Shown: positions 1-7,587 of the stretch, one piece after another
How the letters are laid out: every line of letters starts with the position of its first letter
Numbering within the stretch: position 1 is the first letter of the stretch
Origin: an uncultured Lachnospiraceae bacterium
GTDB lineage: Bacteria > Bacillota > Clostridia > Lachnospirales > Lachnospiraceae
DNA: 13,029 nucleotides
NCBI GenBank assembly: GCA_902782715.1
Contig: CACZOG010000227.1
Span: 1-13,029 of the forward strand
Direction: 5' to 3'
Notes under the pieces: model-generated
Seen by the model: only the letters and a program-made list of their open reading frames with translations
Told to the model about the DNA's origin: nothing
Database searches by the model: none
Translations under genes and position numbers: made by a program

Positions 1-549
1 CGAGGTACTTCAACACTTGACGGACTTTCGATCGCATGGGCTGTAATTGAACATATTGCCAATCCCAAGCTTTTGGGAGCAAAAACTCTTTTTGCGACTC
101 ATTATCACGAACTTACCGAACTTGAGGGCAAAGTTCAAAATGTAAACAATTACTGTATTGCTGTTAAAGAAGAAGGCGATAACATTATTTTCTTACGTAA
201 GATAATTAAAGGCGGAACAGACAGAAGTTACGGTATTCAGGTAGCCAAACTCGCAGGAGTTCCGGAGATGGTCATTGAGAGGGCGAAAGTCATCTTAGGA
301 GAGCTTTCCGAGAACAATATCATCGAAAAAATGCAGGATATCATTCCTCAAAATACAAATTCTGTTAAAAATAAGCAAAAAAATGACGATGAATTTTGCG
401 AAGGTCAATTAACTTTGTTGGAAATGACATCAGATTCTGTTATAATAAAAGAGTTAGAGGATTTGGATGTAGCAAATATGACACCTTTGGATGGGCTTAA
501 TACGTTATACAGGTTACAGTGTAAAATTAAAAACAGGATTAAACTATGA
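1..549 (+). CDS. mutS: DNA mismatch repair protein MutS, C-terminal part (5' end outside window)
   Basis: MutS recognises base mismatches and small loops in DNA and recruits MutL, using ATP. The frame is open from base 1, so the start lies upstream; 182 codons are visible of a protein normally about 850-900 aa. The first residues, RGTSTLDGLSIAW, directly follow the Walker B aspartate-glutamate of the ABC-type ATPase. The ATHYHELTELE stretch (about nt 94-126) holds the switch histidine. SYGIQVAKLAGVP and the following helices are the usual C-terminal dimer contact. Near the end, QLTLL (nt 406-420) sits where Bacillus MutS has its beta-clamp-binding QLSFF-type peptide, and it is followed by the standard tail motif MTPLDGLNTLYRL. 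The stop overlaps the mutL start (ATGA), which implies translational coupling. The identity is secure. Confidence 0.97.
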   Translation, partial: RGTSTLDGLSIAWAVIEHIANPKLLGAKTLFATHYHELTELEGKVQNVNNYCIAVKEEGDNIIFLRKIIKGGTDRSYGIQVAKLAGVPEMVIERAKVILGELSENNIIEKMQDIIPQNTNSVKNKQKNDDEFCEGQLTLLEMTSDSVIIKELEDLDVANMTPLDGLNTLYRLQCKIKNRIKL

Positions 550-3428
550 TTAGAATTCTTGATAATAACACAATTAACAAGATTGCAGCGGGGGAAGTAA
601 TCGAAAAACCGGTTAATGTTGTAAAAGAACTTGTTGAGAATTCCATTGACGCAGGTGCGGCACATATCAGTGTTGAGATCAAAGGCGGGGGAATCGATTA
701 CATACGTGTCACGGACGACGGCTCGGGTATTCCTTATGAAGAAGTACCCACGGCATTCTTAAGACATGCCACAAGTAAAATTGTAACAAGCGAAGATTTA
801 TTCTTCTTAAATACGCTTGGTTTCAGAGGCGAGGCTTTAGCCAGCATCGCTTCGGTTTCTCATACGGAAATGATAACCAAAGTTTCAGATGAACTCATGG
901 GAACCAAGATAACATTGGACTGCGGAAGCGTTATAGAAATGATCAAAACCGGTTCTCCGGACGGAACAACGATCATTGTTCGTGATCTGTTCTTTAATGT
1001 TCCCGCAAGAAAGAAGTTCCTTAACACTCCGGGGGCAGAAGGAACCAAGATCATTGAACTGATGGAAGAACTGGCTTTGTCCAATCCTTCGGTTGCTTTT
1101 CAGCTTATAGTAAACGGATCCGTTAAAGTTCAGACAAACGGCGCCGGTAATATAAAAGATATTATATTCAGGATCTTCGGTAAAGAAATTCATGATAATC
1201 TTTTAAAACTTGATTATGAAGACGAGTTTATAAGGATCATGGGTTATATCACCAAGCCCTCCGTATGCCGTCCTTCAAGATCCGGCGAAAATTATTTCAT
1301 TAACGGAAGATATGTAAAGAACGATTATGTTACAAGAGGAATCGAAGAAGGCTACAGAGGATTCCTTATGCAGCATCAGTTCCCGTTCGTGGTTCTTTAT
1401 ATTGAACTCGATCCTTTCGGAATCGATATCAACGTTCATCCCGCTAAGAGTGAAGTTAAGATCACAAACGGCGAATTCCTTGTAGAGATTCTCAATAAGA
1501 CGATCAACAAGGCTTTATCCGAAAACGAACTCATTCCCGATGCTTTCAAGCCCAAGGAAGACAAAGAAAAACTTGAACGTGCTCCGGAACCTTTTGAAAA
1601 GAAACTTATTAAGGGAGAGCATGTAGTTCAGAAGGGCTATGAGTCAAAAATAAAGACCGAGAAGCAGCTTGCCGACGAAGATGAAGCATTAAACAAAGAA
1701 AAATCAGGCGAGTTCACCATTGAATTTTCCGATTCCGCTCCTGCGGGCGAATCCGCACCCAAAGGAAAATTCATGAATAATATTACGACGATCGATTACA
1801 AGTCGAAATATAACAAACTCGAAGAGAGAATGAAACTCGGCGTTGATGAAGACGAAGAAAATACAGAAGCTTCATCTGTTGACGATCAAAACAAAAAAGT
1901 TGAAGCCAAACCTGAGATCGTAAAAGAAGAAAAATCTTCCGAGATCATTAAAGAAGAAGCTTCAAAGCTTGAATTCAGAAAAGCTGAACCCAAGGAATAT
2001 CCAAACAGTCCTTATAAAGAAGGTGCTGCTGCAGCCTCTACGGGAGTTGTCTTTACCAAGGCTTCTTCGTTTGTTGAAAACAAAGAATATAAAGATGAAC
2101 CCGTGCATTCTGTAATGGATCAGATGCGCGAAGCTCAGTCTTTACAAGACGGTGAAGTCAAATCGGAAGAGGTATCGGATACTGTTAAAGGTGTTCCCGA
2201 AGACACAGCCGAAATAGATGTTAAGAAAGTCAATGAAGCTCTCGCAGAACAGGAAAAAGCAGAAGCAGAGAATAAATCGACCGCTTCAGAAACTTCAGAT
2301 AATGAAAATGCCGTATCCGAAGAAAAGACCGAAGAAGTTGTCGAAGAACCCATCAATCCTTTCGAAGAGTGGCTTAATTCGATCGAGAATAAGGATGAGA
2401 GCGAACTTGAAAAAGAAAATTCCGGTCTTATCGTTAAACTTTCTGAAATTGAAAAGAATGCGGTTAAAGAAGATGCTGAAGATGCAAATGATGCATTTAA
2501 CGAATTCGATCTAGAGAAGAAACTCGACATTATCGATAAGATTCCCGAGAACGAAAATGAAACATCGGAAGACAGACTTAAGAGTTCAGCTGATAAATAT
2601 TCAGTTTTAAATGATGATATCGAACCCATCAATTCGGATGAAGTCGAATTCAAACAGAACGATAACAGATCTGTTTTCAGAGTAAAAGACTTCAGCAAGA
2701 ACGAAGAAGAAACATCATCGCCCGTTAAAGAAAATGTTGAAAATATCTTCAAGAAAGTCGATCGTTTCAACACTTCTTCGAAGAATGTCAAACCCAAGGA
2801 AACACAGAGTGTTCTCTTTACAGAGAAAACTCTCGATCCTTCAAAACTTTCGAAGTTTAAGATCATCGATCAGATCTTTGATACATACTGGCTTATCCTC
2901 GTAGAAAACGAACTTCTTATCATGGACCAGCATGCTGCTCATGAGAAAGTTCTTTACGAGAAATTCATGGATAAGTTTAAGAATAACAAGATCGAGACTC
3001 AGACTCTTATGCTTTCGCAGGTTGTAAACTTAAGCAGAAGCGAAATGGATGTTTACTTAAGATACAAAAAAGAGTTTGAAAAATTCGGTTTTATCATCAA
3101 TGATTTCGGTGACAGGGATCTTTTCATCAGAGGAATACCGACCGATCTTTTCGGAACGGATGCAAAGAGTCTCTTTACGGAAATATTATCCGAACTTATC
3201 AATGTTTCACCTTCGCTTCATATCGATGTAATCGAAACAAGGATTGCCACAAGAGCATGTAAAGCCGCTATCAAGGGTAATCAGAAGATGAGCAAAGAGG
3301 ACTGCAAGAAGCTTATCGAATACATGCTTACGCTTAAGAATCCTTATCAGTGTCCTCACGGAAGACCCACATTGATCAGAATATCAAAGACGGATCTTGA
3401 AAAGATGTTTAAAAGGATTGTTTCATGA
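546..3428 (+). CDS. mutL: DNA mismatch repair endonuclease MutL with an exceptionally long acidic linker
   Basis: MutL couples MutS mismatch recognition to strand incision; in bacteria without MutH it nicks the DNA itself. The N-terminal GHKL ATPase (about 1-335) shows NKIAAGEV (11-18), the catalytic-type Glu28 and Asn32 in KELVENSIDAG, DDGSGI (57-62), RHATSKI and GFRGEAL (92-98), and ends after VHPAKSEVK. The C-terminal dimerisation/nuclease domain (about 770-960) carries the endonuclease motif DQHAAHE (794-800) with Glu805, then ACKAAIKGNQ (Cys905) and CPHGRP (936-941), so the metal site looks complete. QTLMLS (819-824) aligns with the Bacillus clamp-binding motif, and QSVLF (754-758) is a second candidate. 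Between the domains lie about 400 residues rich in Glu, Lys, Ser and Asp, predicted disordered; total length is 960 aa against the usual 600-700. The start is fixed by the ATGA overlap with mutS, and the stop overlaps miaA in the same way. Confidence 0.97.
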   Translation: MIRILDNNTINKIAAGEVIEKPVNVVKELVENSIDAGAAHISVEIKGGGIDYIRVTDDGSGIPYEEVPTAFLRHATSKIVTSEDLFFLNTLGFRGEALASIASVSHTEMITKVSDELMGTKITLDCGSVIEMIKTGSPDGTTIIVRDLFFNVPARKKFLNTPGAEGTKIIELMEELALSNPSVAFQLIVNGSVKVQTNGAGNIKDIIFRIFGKEIHDNLLKLDYEDEFIRIMGYITKPSVCRPSRSGENYFINGRYVKNDYVTRGIEEGYRGFLMQHQFPFVVLYIELDPFGIDINVHPAKSEVKITNGEFLVEILNKTINKALSENELIPDAFKPKEDKEKLERAPEPFEKKLIKGEHVVQKGYESKIKTEKQLADEDEALNKEKSGEFTIEFSDSAPAGESAPKGKFMNNITTIDYKSKYNKLEERMKLGVDEDEENTEASSVDDQNKKVEAKPEIVKEEKSSEIIKEEASKLEFRKAEPKEYPNSPYKEGAAAASTGVVFTKASSFVENKEYKDEPVHSVMDQMREAQSLQDGEVKSEEVSDTVKGVPEDTAEIDVKKVNEALAEQEKAEAENKSTASETSDNENAVSEEKTEEVVEEPINPFEEWLNSIENKDESELEKENSGLIVKLSEIEKNAVKEDAEDANDAFNEFDLEKKLDIIDKIPENENETSEDRLKSSADKYSVLNDDIEPINSDEVEFKQNDNRSVFRVKDFSKNEEETSSPVKENVENIFKKVDRFNTSSKNVKPKETQSVLFTEKTLDPSKLSKFKIIDQIFDTYWLILVENELLIMDQHAAHEKVLYEKFMDKFKNNKIETQTLMLSQVVNLSRSEMDVYLRYKKEFEKFGFIINDFGDRDLFIRGIPTDLFGTDAKSLFTEILSELINVSPSLHIDVIETRIATRACKAAIKGNQKMSKEDCKKLIEYMLTLKNPYQCPHGRPTLIRISKTDLEKMFKRIVS

Positions 3429-4366
3429 TTAAACCTTTGGTTGTTATCGCAGGACCCACTGCAGTGGGCAAAAGCGATCTTGCTGTAAATATTGCAAAAA
3501 TTATCGGCGGAGAGATAATCTCCGCCGATTCAATGCAGATTTATAAATATATGGATATCGGTACCGCAAAGGTTACCGAAGAAGAGAAAAGCGGGATTAG
3601 GCATCATCTTATTGATGTTTTAAATCCCGATTGTTCTTTCGATGCACTGTCTTTTAAGAATCTTGCAACCGAGGCTATTGATGATATTTTATCAAGAGAT
3701 CACATTCCCATTATCTGCGGCGGTACAGGATTTTATATCCAGGCAGTAACCAAAGATATTGATTTTACCGAAGAAGACAATACCGAGATCCGAAAGGATA
3801 TCGAGGCTTTTTATGAAAAGGAGGGAATGGATGCATTATTTGAAAGATTAAGAAGCATCGATCCCGAATCCTGCGAGATAATTCCCAAACAGAACATAAA
3901 AAGAGTTGTAAGAGCGATCGAATTCTATGAGATCCATGGAATAAAGATATCCGAACACAATAAGATCCAGCATCAGAATGAAACACCTTATAATCTCGCT
4001 TATTTCGTAATAGAGCGAAATCGCGAAGACTTATATGCCGACATAGACAGACGTGTAGACATTATGGTGGAAAACGGACTTCTTGATGAGGTTAAAAACA
4101 TAATTTCAAAGTTCGAATTTGATGAAAGAGCCGGCATCTATAATGCGATAGGATACAGAGAGATACTTGCATATTTAAATAACGAGTATTCGTTTGAAAG
4201 AGCCGTTGAACTTATAAAACAGAACTCGAGGCATTATGCCAAAAGGCAGTTCACGTTTTTTAAAAGAGAAAAAGATGCAATATGGCTTTCGAGAGATAAC
4301 ATGTCAAAGGAAATGATAATTGAAAGCATCTTGAATGTACTCAGGGAGAAACATATTTATGAATAA
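3425..4366 (+). CDS. miaA: tRNA dimethylallyltransferase MiaA
   Basis: MiaA transfers a dimethylallyl group to N6 of A37 in tRNAs that read codons beginning with U, the first step toward ms2i6A, and so improves reading accuracy. At 313 aa it has the family's normal length. Visible motifs are the P-loop GPTAVGKS (10-17), the SADSMQIYKYMDIGTAK segment with Asp35 at the expected catalytic position, RHHLIDVLNP, GGTGFYIQAV, the tRNA-contact segment IKRVVRAIEFYEIHG, NAIGYREIL and the C-terminal RHYAKRQFTFFKRE. The ATG overlaps the mutL stop by 4 bp, so it is probably translated by coupling within the mutS-mutL operon. No hfq gene follows, although hfq is a common miaA neighbour elsewhere. A strong inverted repeat lies in codons 27-35. 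Confidence 0.97.
   Translation: MIKPLVVIAGPTAVGKSDLAVNIAKIIGGEIISADSMQIYKYMDIGTAKVTEEEKSGIRHHLIDVLNPDCSFDALSFKNLATEAIDDILSRDHIPIICGGTGFYIQAVTKDIDFTEEDNTEIRKDIEAFYEKEGMDALFERLRSIDPESCEIIPKQNIKRVVRAIEFYEIHGIKISEHNKIQHQNETPYNLAYFVIERNREDLYADIDRRVDIMVENGLLDEVKNIISKFEFDERAGIYNAIGYREILAYLNNEYSFERAVELIKQNSRHYAKRQFTFFKREKDAIWLSRDNMSKEMIIESILNVLREKHIYE
3503..3529. repeat. Perfect 11-bp inverted repeat inside miaA
   Basis: ATCGGCGGAGA (3503-3513) is separated by GATAA from its exact reverse complement TCTCCGCCGAT (3519-3529). In mRNA this would be a GC-rich 11-bp stem with a 5-nt loop, about 80 nt after the miaA start codon. No run of T follows, so it does not look like an intrinsic terminator. It encodes IGGEIISAD, a conserved stretch of MiaA, so codon choice alone may have produced it. 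Confidence 0.75.
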
Positions 4367-5642
4367 TATCTATAAAGATTTCGCAATATCTGATGAAGTC
4401 TTTGAATACTGTGAAAAAACGATCGAATCATTAAAGGAAAGATTTGAAAAGATAGACCGTACAGCCGATATCAATCAGTTGAAAGTCATTAAGGCAATGC
4501 AGAAGAATAATGTTTCCGAAGCCTGTCTTATAGGAACAACAGGATACGGCTATAACGATATCGGAAGGGAAGTACTTGAAAAAGTATACGCAGATGTCTT
4601 CCATACCGAAGATGCGCTTGTAAGGGCTCAGATCACCTGCGGAACACATGCGCTCGCACTTGCTTTAATGAGTAATCTAAGGCCCGGAGACGAGCTTTTA
4701 AGCCCCGTAGGAAAGCCTTACGATACGCTCGAAGAAGTAATAGGCATAAGAGAGAGCAAAGGCTCTTTAAAAGAATACGGTGTAACATACAGACAGGTCG
4801 ATCTTAAAGATGATCATTCTTTCGATTTTGAAGGCATCAGGAATGCAATTAATGAAAAGACAAAGATAGTTACGATACAGCGTTCGAAAGGTTATCAGAC
4901 AAGACCTTCTTTTTCTGTTGCCGAGATAGGTGAGATCATTTCGTTTGTCAAAAGCATTAAAAGCGATGTTATCTGTATGGTGGATAACTGTTACGGTGAA
5001 TTTACGGAGGAGATCGAACCGAGTGATGTGGGAGCCGATATGATCGTAGGTTCACTTATCAAAAACCCGGGCGGCGGACTTGCACCCATGGGCGGATATA
5101 TCTGCGGTAAGAAAGAATGTATCGAAAACGCCGCTTACAGACTTACTTCTCCCGGACTGGGTAAGGAAGTAGGTGCTTCTTTGAATATAAACAGAGATCT
5201 TTTCCAGGGCCTTTTCTTATCACCCTGTGTTGTTGCTAATGCATTAAAGGGTGCTATATTTGCTGCAAATATTTATGAAAAATGCGGTTTCGGTGTCATT
5301 CCCGATTCAACGGAAGACAGACATGATATCATTCAGGCGGTTACTTTTAACGATAAGGATAAGATGATCGCATTTTGTCAAGGGATTCAGGCGGCATCGC
5401 CCGTTGATTCCTTTGTAAAACCCGAACCCTGGGCAATGCCGGGATATGATTCTGATGTTATCATGGCTGCAGGTGCTTTTATTTCGGGTTCTTCCATAGA
5501 ACTTTCCGCAGACGGACCCATAAAGCCTCCTTACAGCGTATATTTCCAGGGCGGACTTACTTTTCCGCATGTAAAACTCGGGATTATCAAGTCATTTCAG
5601 ACTTTATATGAGAGAAATCTTGTCGAAATACCCGAATTTTAG
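4359..5642 (+). CDS. Methionine gamma-lyase family / aluminium resistance family protein (PLP-dependent, YnbB-like)
   Basis: This is a member of the PLP-dependent family annotated as methionine gamma-lyase family or aluminium resistance protein (Bacillus YnbB type); the true substrate is uncertain. I chose ATG 4359 (427 aa) over an upstream in-frame ATG at 4335, because AGGGAG (4343-4348) sits 10 nt before it and MNNIYKDF is the natural N-terminus. The frame overlaps the end of miaA by 8 bp. It has the type I fold cofactor features: GTH (95-97) for the phosphate, VDNCYGE with Asp209 for the pyridine nitrogen, and SLIKNPGGG with Lys235 as the likely Schiff-base lysine. The C-terminal half shows the family-typical PWAMPGYDSDVIMA and PYSVYFQGGLTFPH segments. 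Its position after miaA resembles the neighbourhood of ynbB near miaA and glnR in Bacillus. The family call is strong; the reaction is not established from sequence. Confidence 0.9.
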   Translation: MNNIYKDFAISDEVFEYCEKTIESLKERFEKIDRTADINQLKVIKAMQKNNVSEACLIGTTGYGYNDIGREVLEKVYADVFHTEDALVRAQITCGTHALALALMSNLRPGDELLSPVGKPYDTLEEVIGIRESKGSLKEYGVTYRQVDLKDDHSFDFEGIRNAINEKTKIVTIQRSKGYQTRPSFSVAEIGEIISFVKSIKSDVICMVDNCYGEFTEEIEPSDVGADMIVGSLIKNPGGGLAPMGGYICGKKECIENAAYRLTSPGLGKEVGASLNINRDLFQGLFLSPCVVANALKGAIFAANIYEKCGFGVIPDSTEDRHDIIQAVTFNDKDKMIAFCQGIQAASPVDSFVKPEPWAMPGYDSDVIMAAGAFISGSSIELSADGPIKPPYSVYFQGGLTFPHVKLGIIKSFQTLYERNLVEIPEF

Positions 5643-5657
5643 GCATTTTCTTTTAAT

Positions 5658-5694
5658 TTGACCGATTATTTGATATAATATATATTTGTATAAT
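5658..5694 (+). promoter_or_regulatory. Candidate sigma-A-type promoter(s) for the mre cluster
   Basis: This lies in the only sizeable gap of the window. TTGACC (5658-5663) and TATATT (5681-5686) are 17 bp apart, which fits a vegetative promoter. A second, overlapping candidate is TGATATAAT (5671-5679), an extended -10 with a perfect TATAAT but only a poor -35 (TTTTAA, 5651-5656). A further TATAAT sits at 5689-5694. The AT-rich stretch allows more than one start site. No terminator-like hairpin separates it from the upstream gene, so readthrough is possible. Confidence 0.6.
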
Positions 5695-5701
5695 TTTGAT
5701 T

Positions 5702-5708
5702 AAGGAGA
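5702..5708 (+). promoter_or_regulatory. Ribosome binding site that fixes the TTG start of mreB
   Basis: AAGGAGA is close to a full match to the anti-Shine-Dalgarno sequence and ends 6 nt before the TTG at 5715. Translation from this TTG gives MANNSFGIDLGTS, which places the actin-fold phosphate-1 loop at the expected distance from the N-terminus. No ATG or GTG start fits better. Confidence 0.85.
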
Positions 5709-5714
5709 ATCGTT

Positions 5715-6710
5715 TTGGCTAACAATTCTTTCGGTATCGATCTAGGTACCAGTAAAATATGTATTTACAATCATGAGAAGAAGCGTGTTTTTGTTGAACG
5801 TAACATGATTGCCATAGAGAATAAGAAAAACGTAATAGCTTACGGTGATTCCGCATATGAGATGTTTGAGAAAGCTCCCGACAACATTGTCGTTTCCGCA
5901 CCTCTTAACAACGGTGTTATTTCAGACATCAACAACATGCAGGAACTTTTAAAGCTTTTTATCACAGAGATAACAAATGGAAATTATAAAAACTCTGATT
6001 ATATAATCTCAATACCTCATGATGTTACGGATGTTGAAAGAAGAGCTTTCGGTGAACTTATCGAGGATTCAACCATGAAGGCAAGAAACATTTCCGTTGT
6101 CGAGAAATCGATCGCATGCGGACTCGGACTTAATATCGATGTTAAAAGTTCGCAGGGTGTTATGATAGTCGATGTAGGATACAATACCACAGAGATCTCT
6201 ATCCTTTCATTCGGCGGTATCGTAAAATCCAAACTCATTAAGATCGGCGGCAACAAATTTGACGATCTTATCAAAGCTGCTGTTCGTAAGGAATACAACC
6301 TTCATATCGGCTCCAAATCCGCTGAAGCATTAAAAATGCAGATCGCAGATCTTAAAAGAAGCGGTGAAAGAGGCGTTGTATACGGAAGAAACGTAGCAAG
6401 CGGACTTCCAGTTGAATGCCTTGTCGATCCTATGGTTCTTGAGAATTCGTTAAGAGAGAGCTTTTTACAGATCACAGATAACGTAAAAGAACTGCTTGAA
6501 AGCACGCCTCCAGAAATAGGCGCTAATATTTACAAGCAGGGTATTTATATTACTGGAGGCGGTTCACTTGTAAGCAATCTCTGTCAGAATGTTGCAAACG
6601 GGACCGGCCTTAAAGTTAATACATCAGATAATGCCGAAAACAGTGTAATTTTCGGTATTGCGGAAATAATAAGAAACAAGAAATACAGAAACCTGACTTT
6701 TGAAGTATAA
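5715..6710 (+). CDS. mreB: Rod shape-determining protein MreB, divergent (TTG start)
   Basis: MreB is a bacterial actin that forms membrane-bound filaments and guides side-wall synthesis by the RodA/PBP2 machine. At 331 aa it is normal in length. Family landmarks are the phosphate-1 loop GIDLGTS (7-13), GVISDINNM, FGGIV with KIGGNKFDD, YGRNVASGLPVE and the adenosine-side YITGGGS. Two active-site regions depart from the usual form. Where MreB normally reads E-E-P, this protein reads E130-K131-S132, so Lys takes the place of the Glu immediately before Pro that corresponds to actin Gln137. The phosphate-2 loop is DVGYNTTE (153-160) rather than DIGGGTTE. The two segments align without a gap over 24 residues, so register error is unlikely. 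It still looks like a polymerising MreB, but with altered nucleotide hydrolysis. It heads the mreBCD-mrdA-rodA cluster under its own candidate promoter. Confidence 0.93.
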   Translation: MANNSFGIDLGTSKICIYNHEKKRVFVERNMIAIENKKNVIAYGDSAYEMFEKAPDNIVVSAPLNNGVISDINNMQELLKLFITEITNGNYKNSDYIISIPHDVTDVERRAFGELIEDSTMKARNISVVEKSIACGLGLNIDVKSSQGVMIVDVGYNTTEISILSFGGIVKSKLIKIGGNKFDDLIKAAVRKEYNLHIGSKSAEALKMQIADLKRSGERGVVYGRNVASGLPVECLVDPMVLENSLRESFLQITDNVKELLESTPPEIGANIYKQGIYITGGGSLVSNLCQNVANGTGLKVNTSDNAENSVIFGIAEIIRNKKYRNLTFEV

Positions 6711-6712
6711 AT

Positions 6713-7579
6713 ATGAGCCCTTTAGTAAGAAAACCCGAAGAAAAATATAAACTTCCGACTAAATACTGGCTGCTGATCTTATCAGGAATCAGTGTTATTC
6801 TTATGCTCCTTACTTTCGTTTTTGATATTCCTTTAAAACCTTTTAATGAAGTTGTATCCGTTACTGTCGTTCCTCTTCAGAAAGGGGTAAGTATTGTAGG
6901 CGAAAAACTTTATTCAAGAAAAGAAATGATGAAGGAGATAAATGAGCTTGTCGACAAGAATAACAAGCTTATGAAGGAAGTAGAAGATCTTAAATACGAA
7001 AACAGTGAACTTCTTCAGGAAAAATACAAACTGAATTCGCTTCTTAAACTCTATGAACTCGATCAGACATATTCCGATTATCCCAAAACAGGTGCAACCG
7101 TCATATCTGCATCGACCGGTAATTGGTTTTCGACTTTTATCATCGATAAAGGTTCCAAAGACGGCATGAAAGTAGGAATGAATGTTCTTGCAGGCGGAGG
7201 ACTGGTCGGCAGAATAACCGAAGTGGGAACAAACTGGTCGAGAGTATTAAGTATAATTGACGATACAAGCAATGTTTCCTGCATGGTTCTGACAACAAAC
7301 GATCACCTTATGGTTTCGGGAAGCCTTTCGACCATGGAAAACGGATACATTACTTTCAATCAGTTATCCGAAAACGCGACAGATGTTGTTGTCGGTGATA
7401 AAGTCGTAACAAGTAACATATCGGATGTTTATCTTCCGGGAATTCAGGTCGGAAACATTTCGTATATGGAAAAAGACTCCAATCATTTATCCATATCAGG
7501 CTATATAACGCCAAGCGTGAATTTTGAACATATCAGCGAAGTTTTGGTTATCACCGAATTGAAGACCGAATTGGAATAA
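6713..7579 (+). CDS. mreC: Rod shape-determining protein MreC
   Basis: MreC is a bitopic membrane scaffold that links MreB filaments to MreD and to the PBP2/RodA synthase, and it activates PBP2. The 288-aa protein has a short basic cytoplasmic N-terminus, one membrane helix (about 18-37), a charged heptad-rich coiled coil (about 65-115) and then the MreC beta-barrel domains, recognisable by IIDKGSKDGMKVGMNVL, GGLVGRITEVG and VGDKVVTSNIS. The length is typical. The ATG lies 2 nt after the mreB stop with no clear Shine-Dalgarno sequence, so translation probably depends on ribosomes ending mreB. Confidence 0.94.
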   Translation: MSPLVRKPEEKYKLPTKYWLLILSGISVILMLLTFVFDIPLKPFNEVVSVTVVPLQKGVSIVGEKLYSRKEMMKEINELVDKNNKLMKEVEDLKYENSELLQEKYKLNSLLKLYELDQTYSDYPKTGATVISASTGNWFSTFIIDKGSKDGMKVGMNVLAGGGLVGRITEVGTNWSRVLSIIDDTSNVSCMVLTTNDHLMVSGSLSTMENGYITFNQLSENATDVVVGDKVVTSNISDVYLPGIQVGNISYMEKDSNHLSISGYITPSVNFEHISEVLVITELKTELE

Positions 7580-7587
7580 AAGTTTTA

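Noticed and set aside
63..78. Short hairpin TCCCAA-GCTT-TTGGGA in mutS
   Set aside because: Six base pairs inside a conserved coding region, too short to stand out from background.
2218..2514. A 98-codon Lys/Met/Leu-rich frame on the plus strand within mutL
   Set aside because: It is the same repetitive linker codons read in another frame; low complexity and no independent start signal.
2135..2866. A 243-codon serine-rich open frame on the minus strand inside mutL
   Set aside because: It is the antisense shadow of the Glu/Lys-rich linker, with no ribosome site or recognisable domain, and mutL motifs on both sides prove the plus strand codes.
4335..4358. Upstream in-frame ATG for the Met-gamma-lyase family gene
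   Set aside because: It would extend the overlap into miaA and lacks a ribosome site; ATG 4359 has AGGGAG at good spacing.
4359..4366. Absence of hfq after miaA as a sign of gene loss
   Set aside because: The miaA-hfq pairing is not universal in clostridia, so this alone is weak.
5643..5657. Possible terminator after the Met-gamma-lyase family gene
   Set aside because: There is a T-rich stretch but no stem-forming sequence before it.
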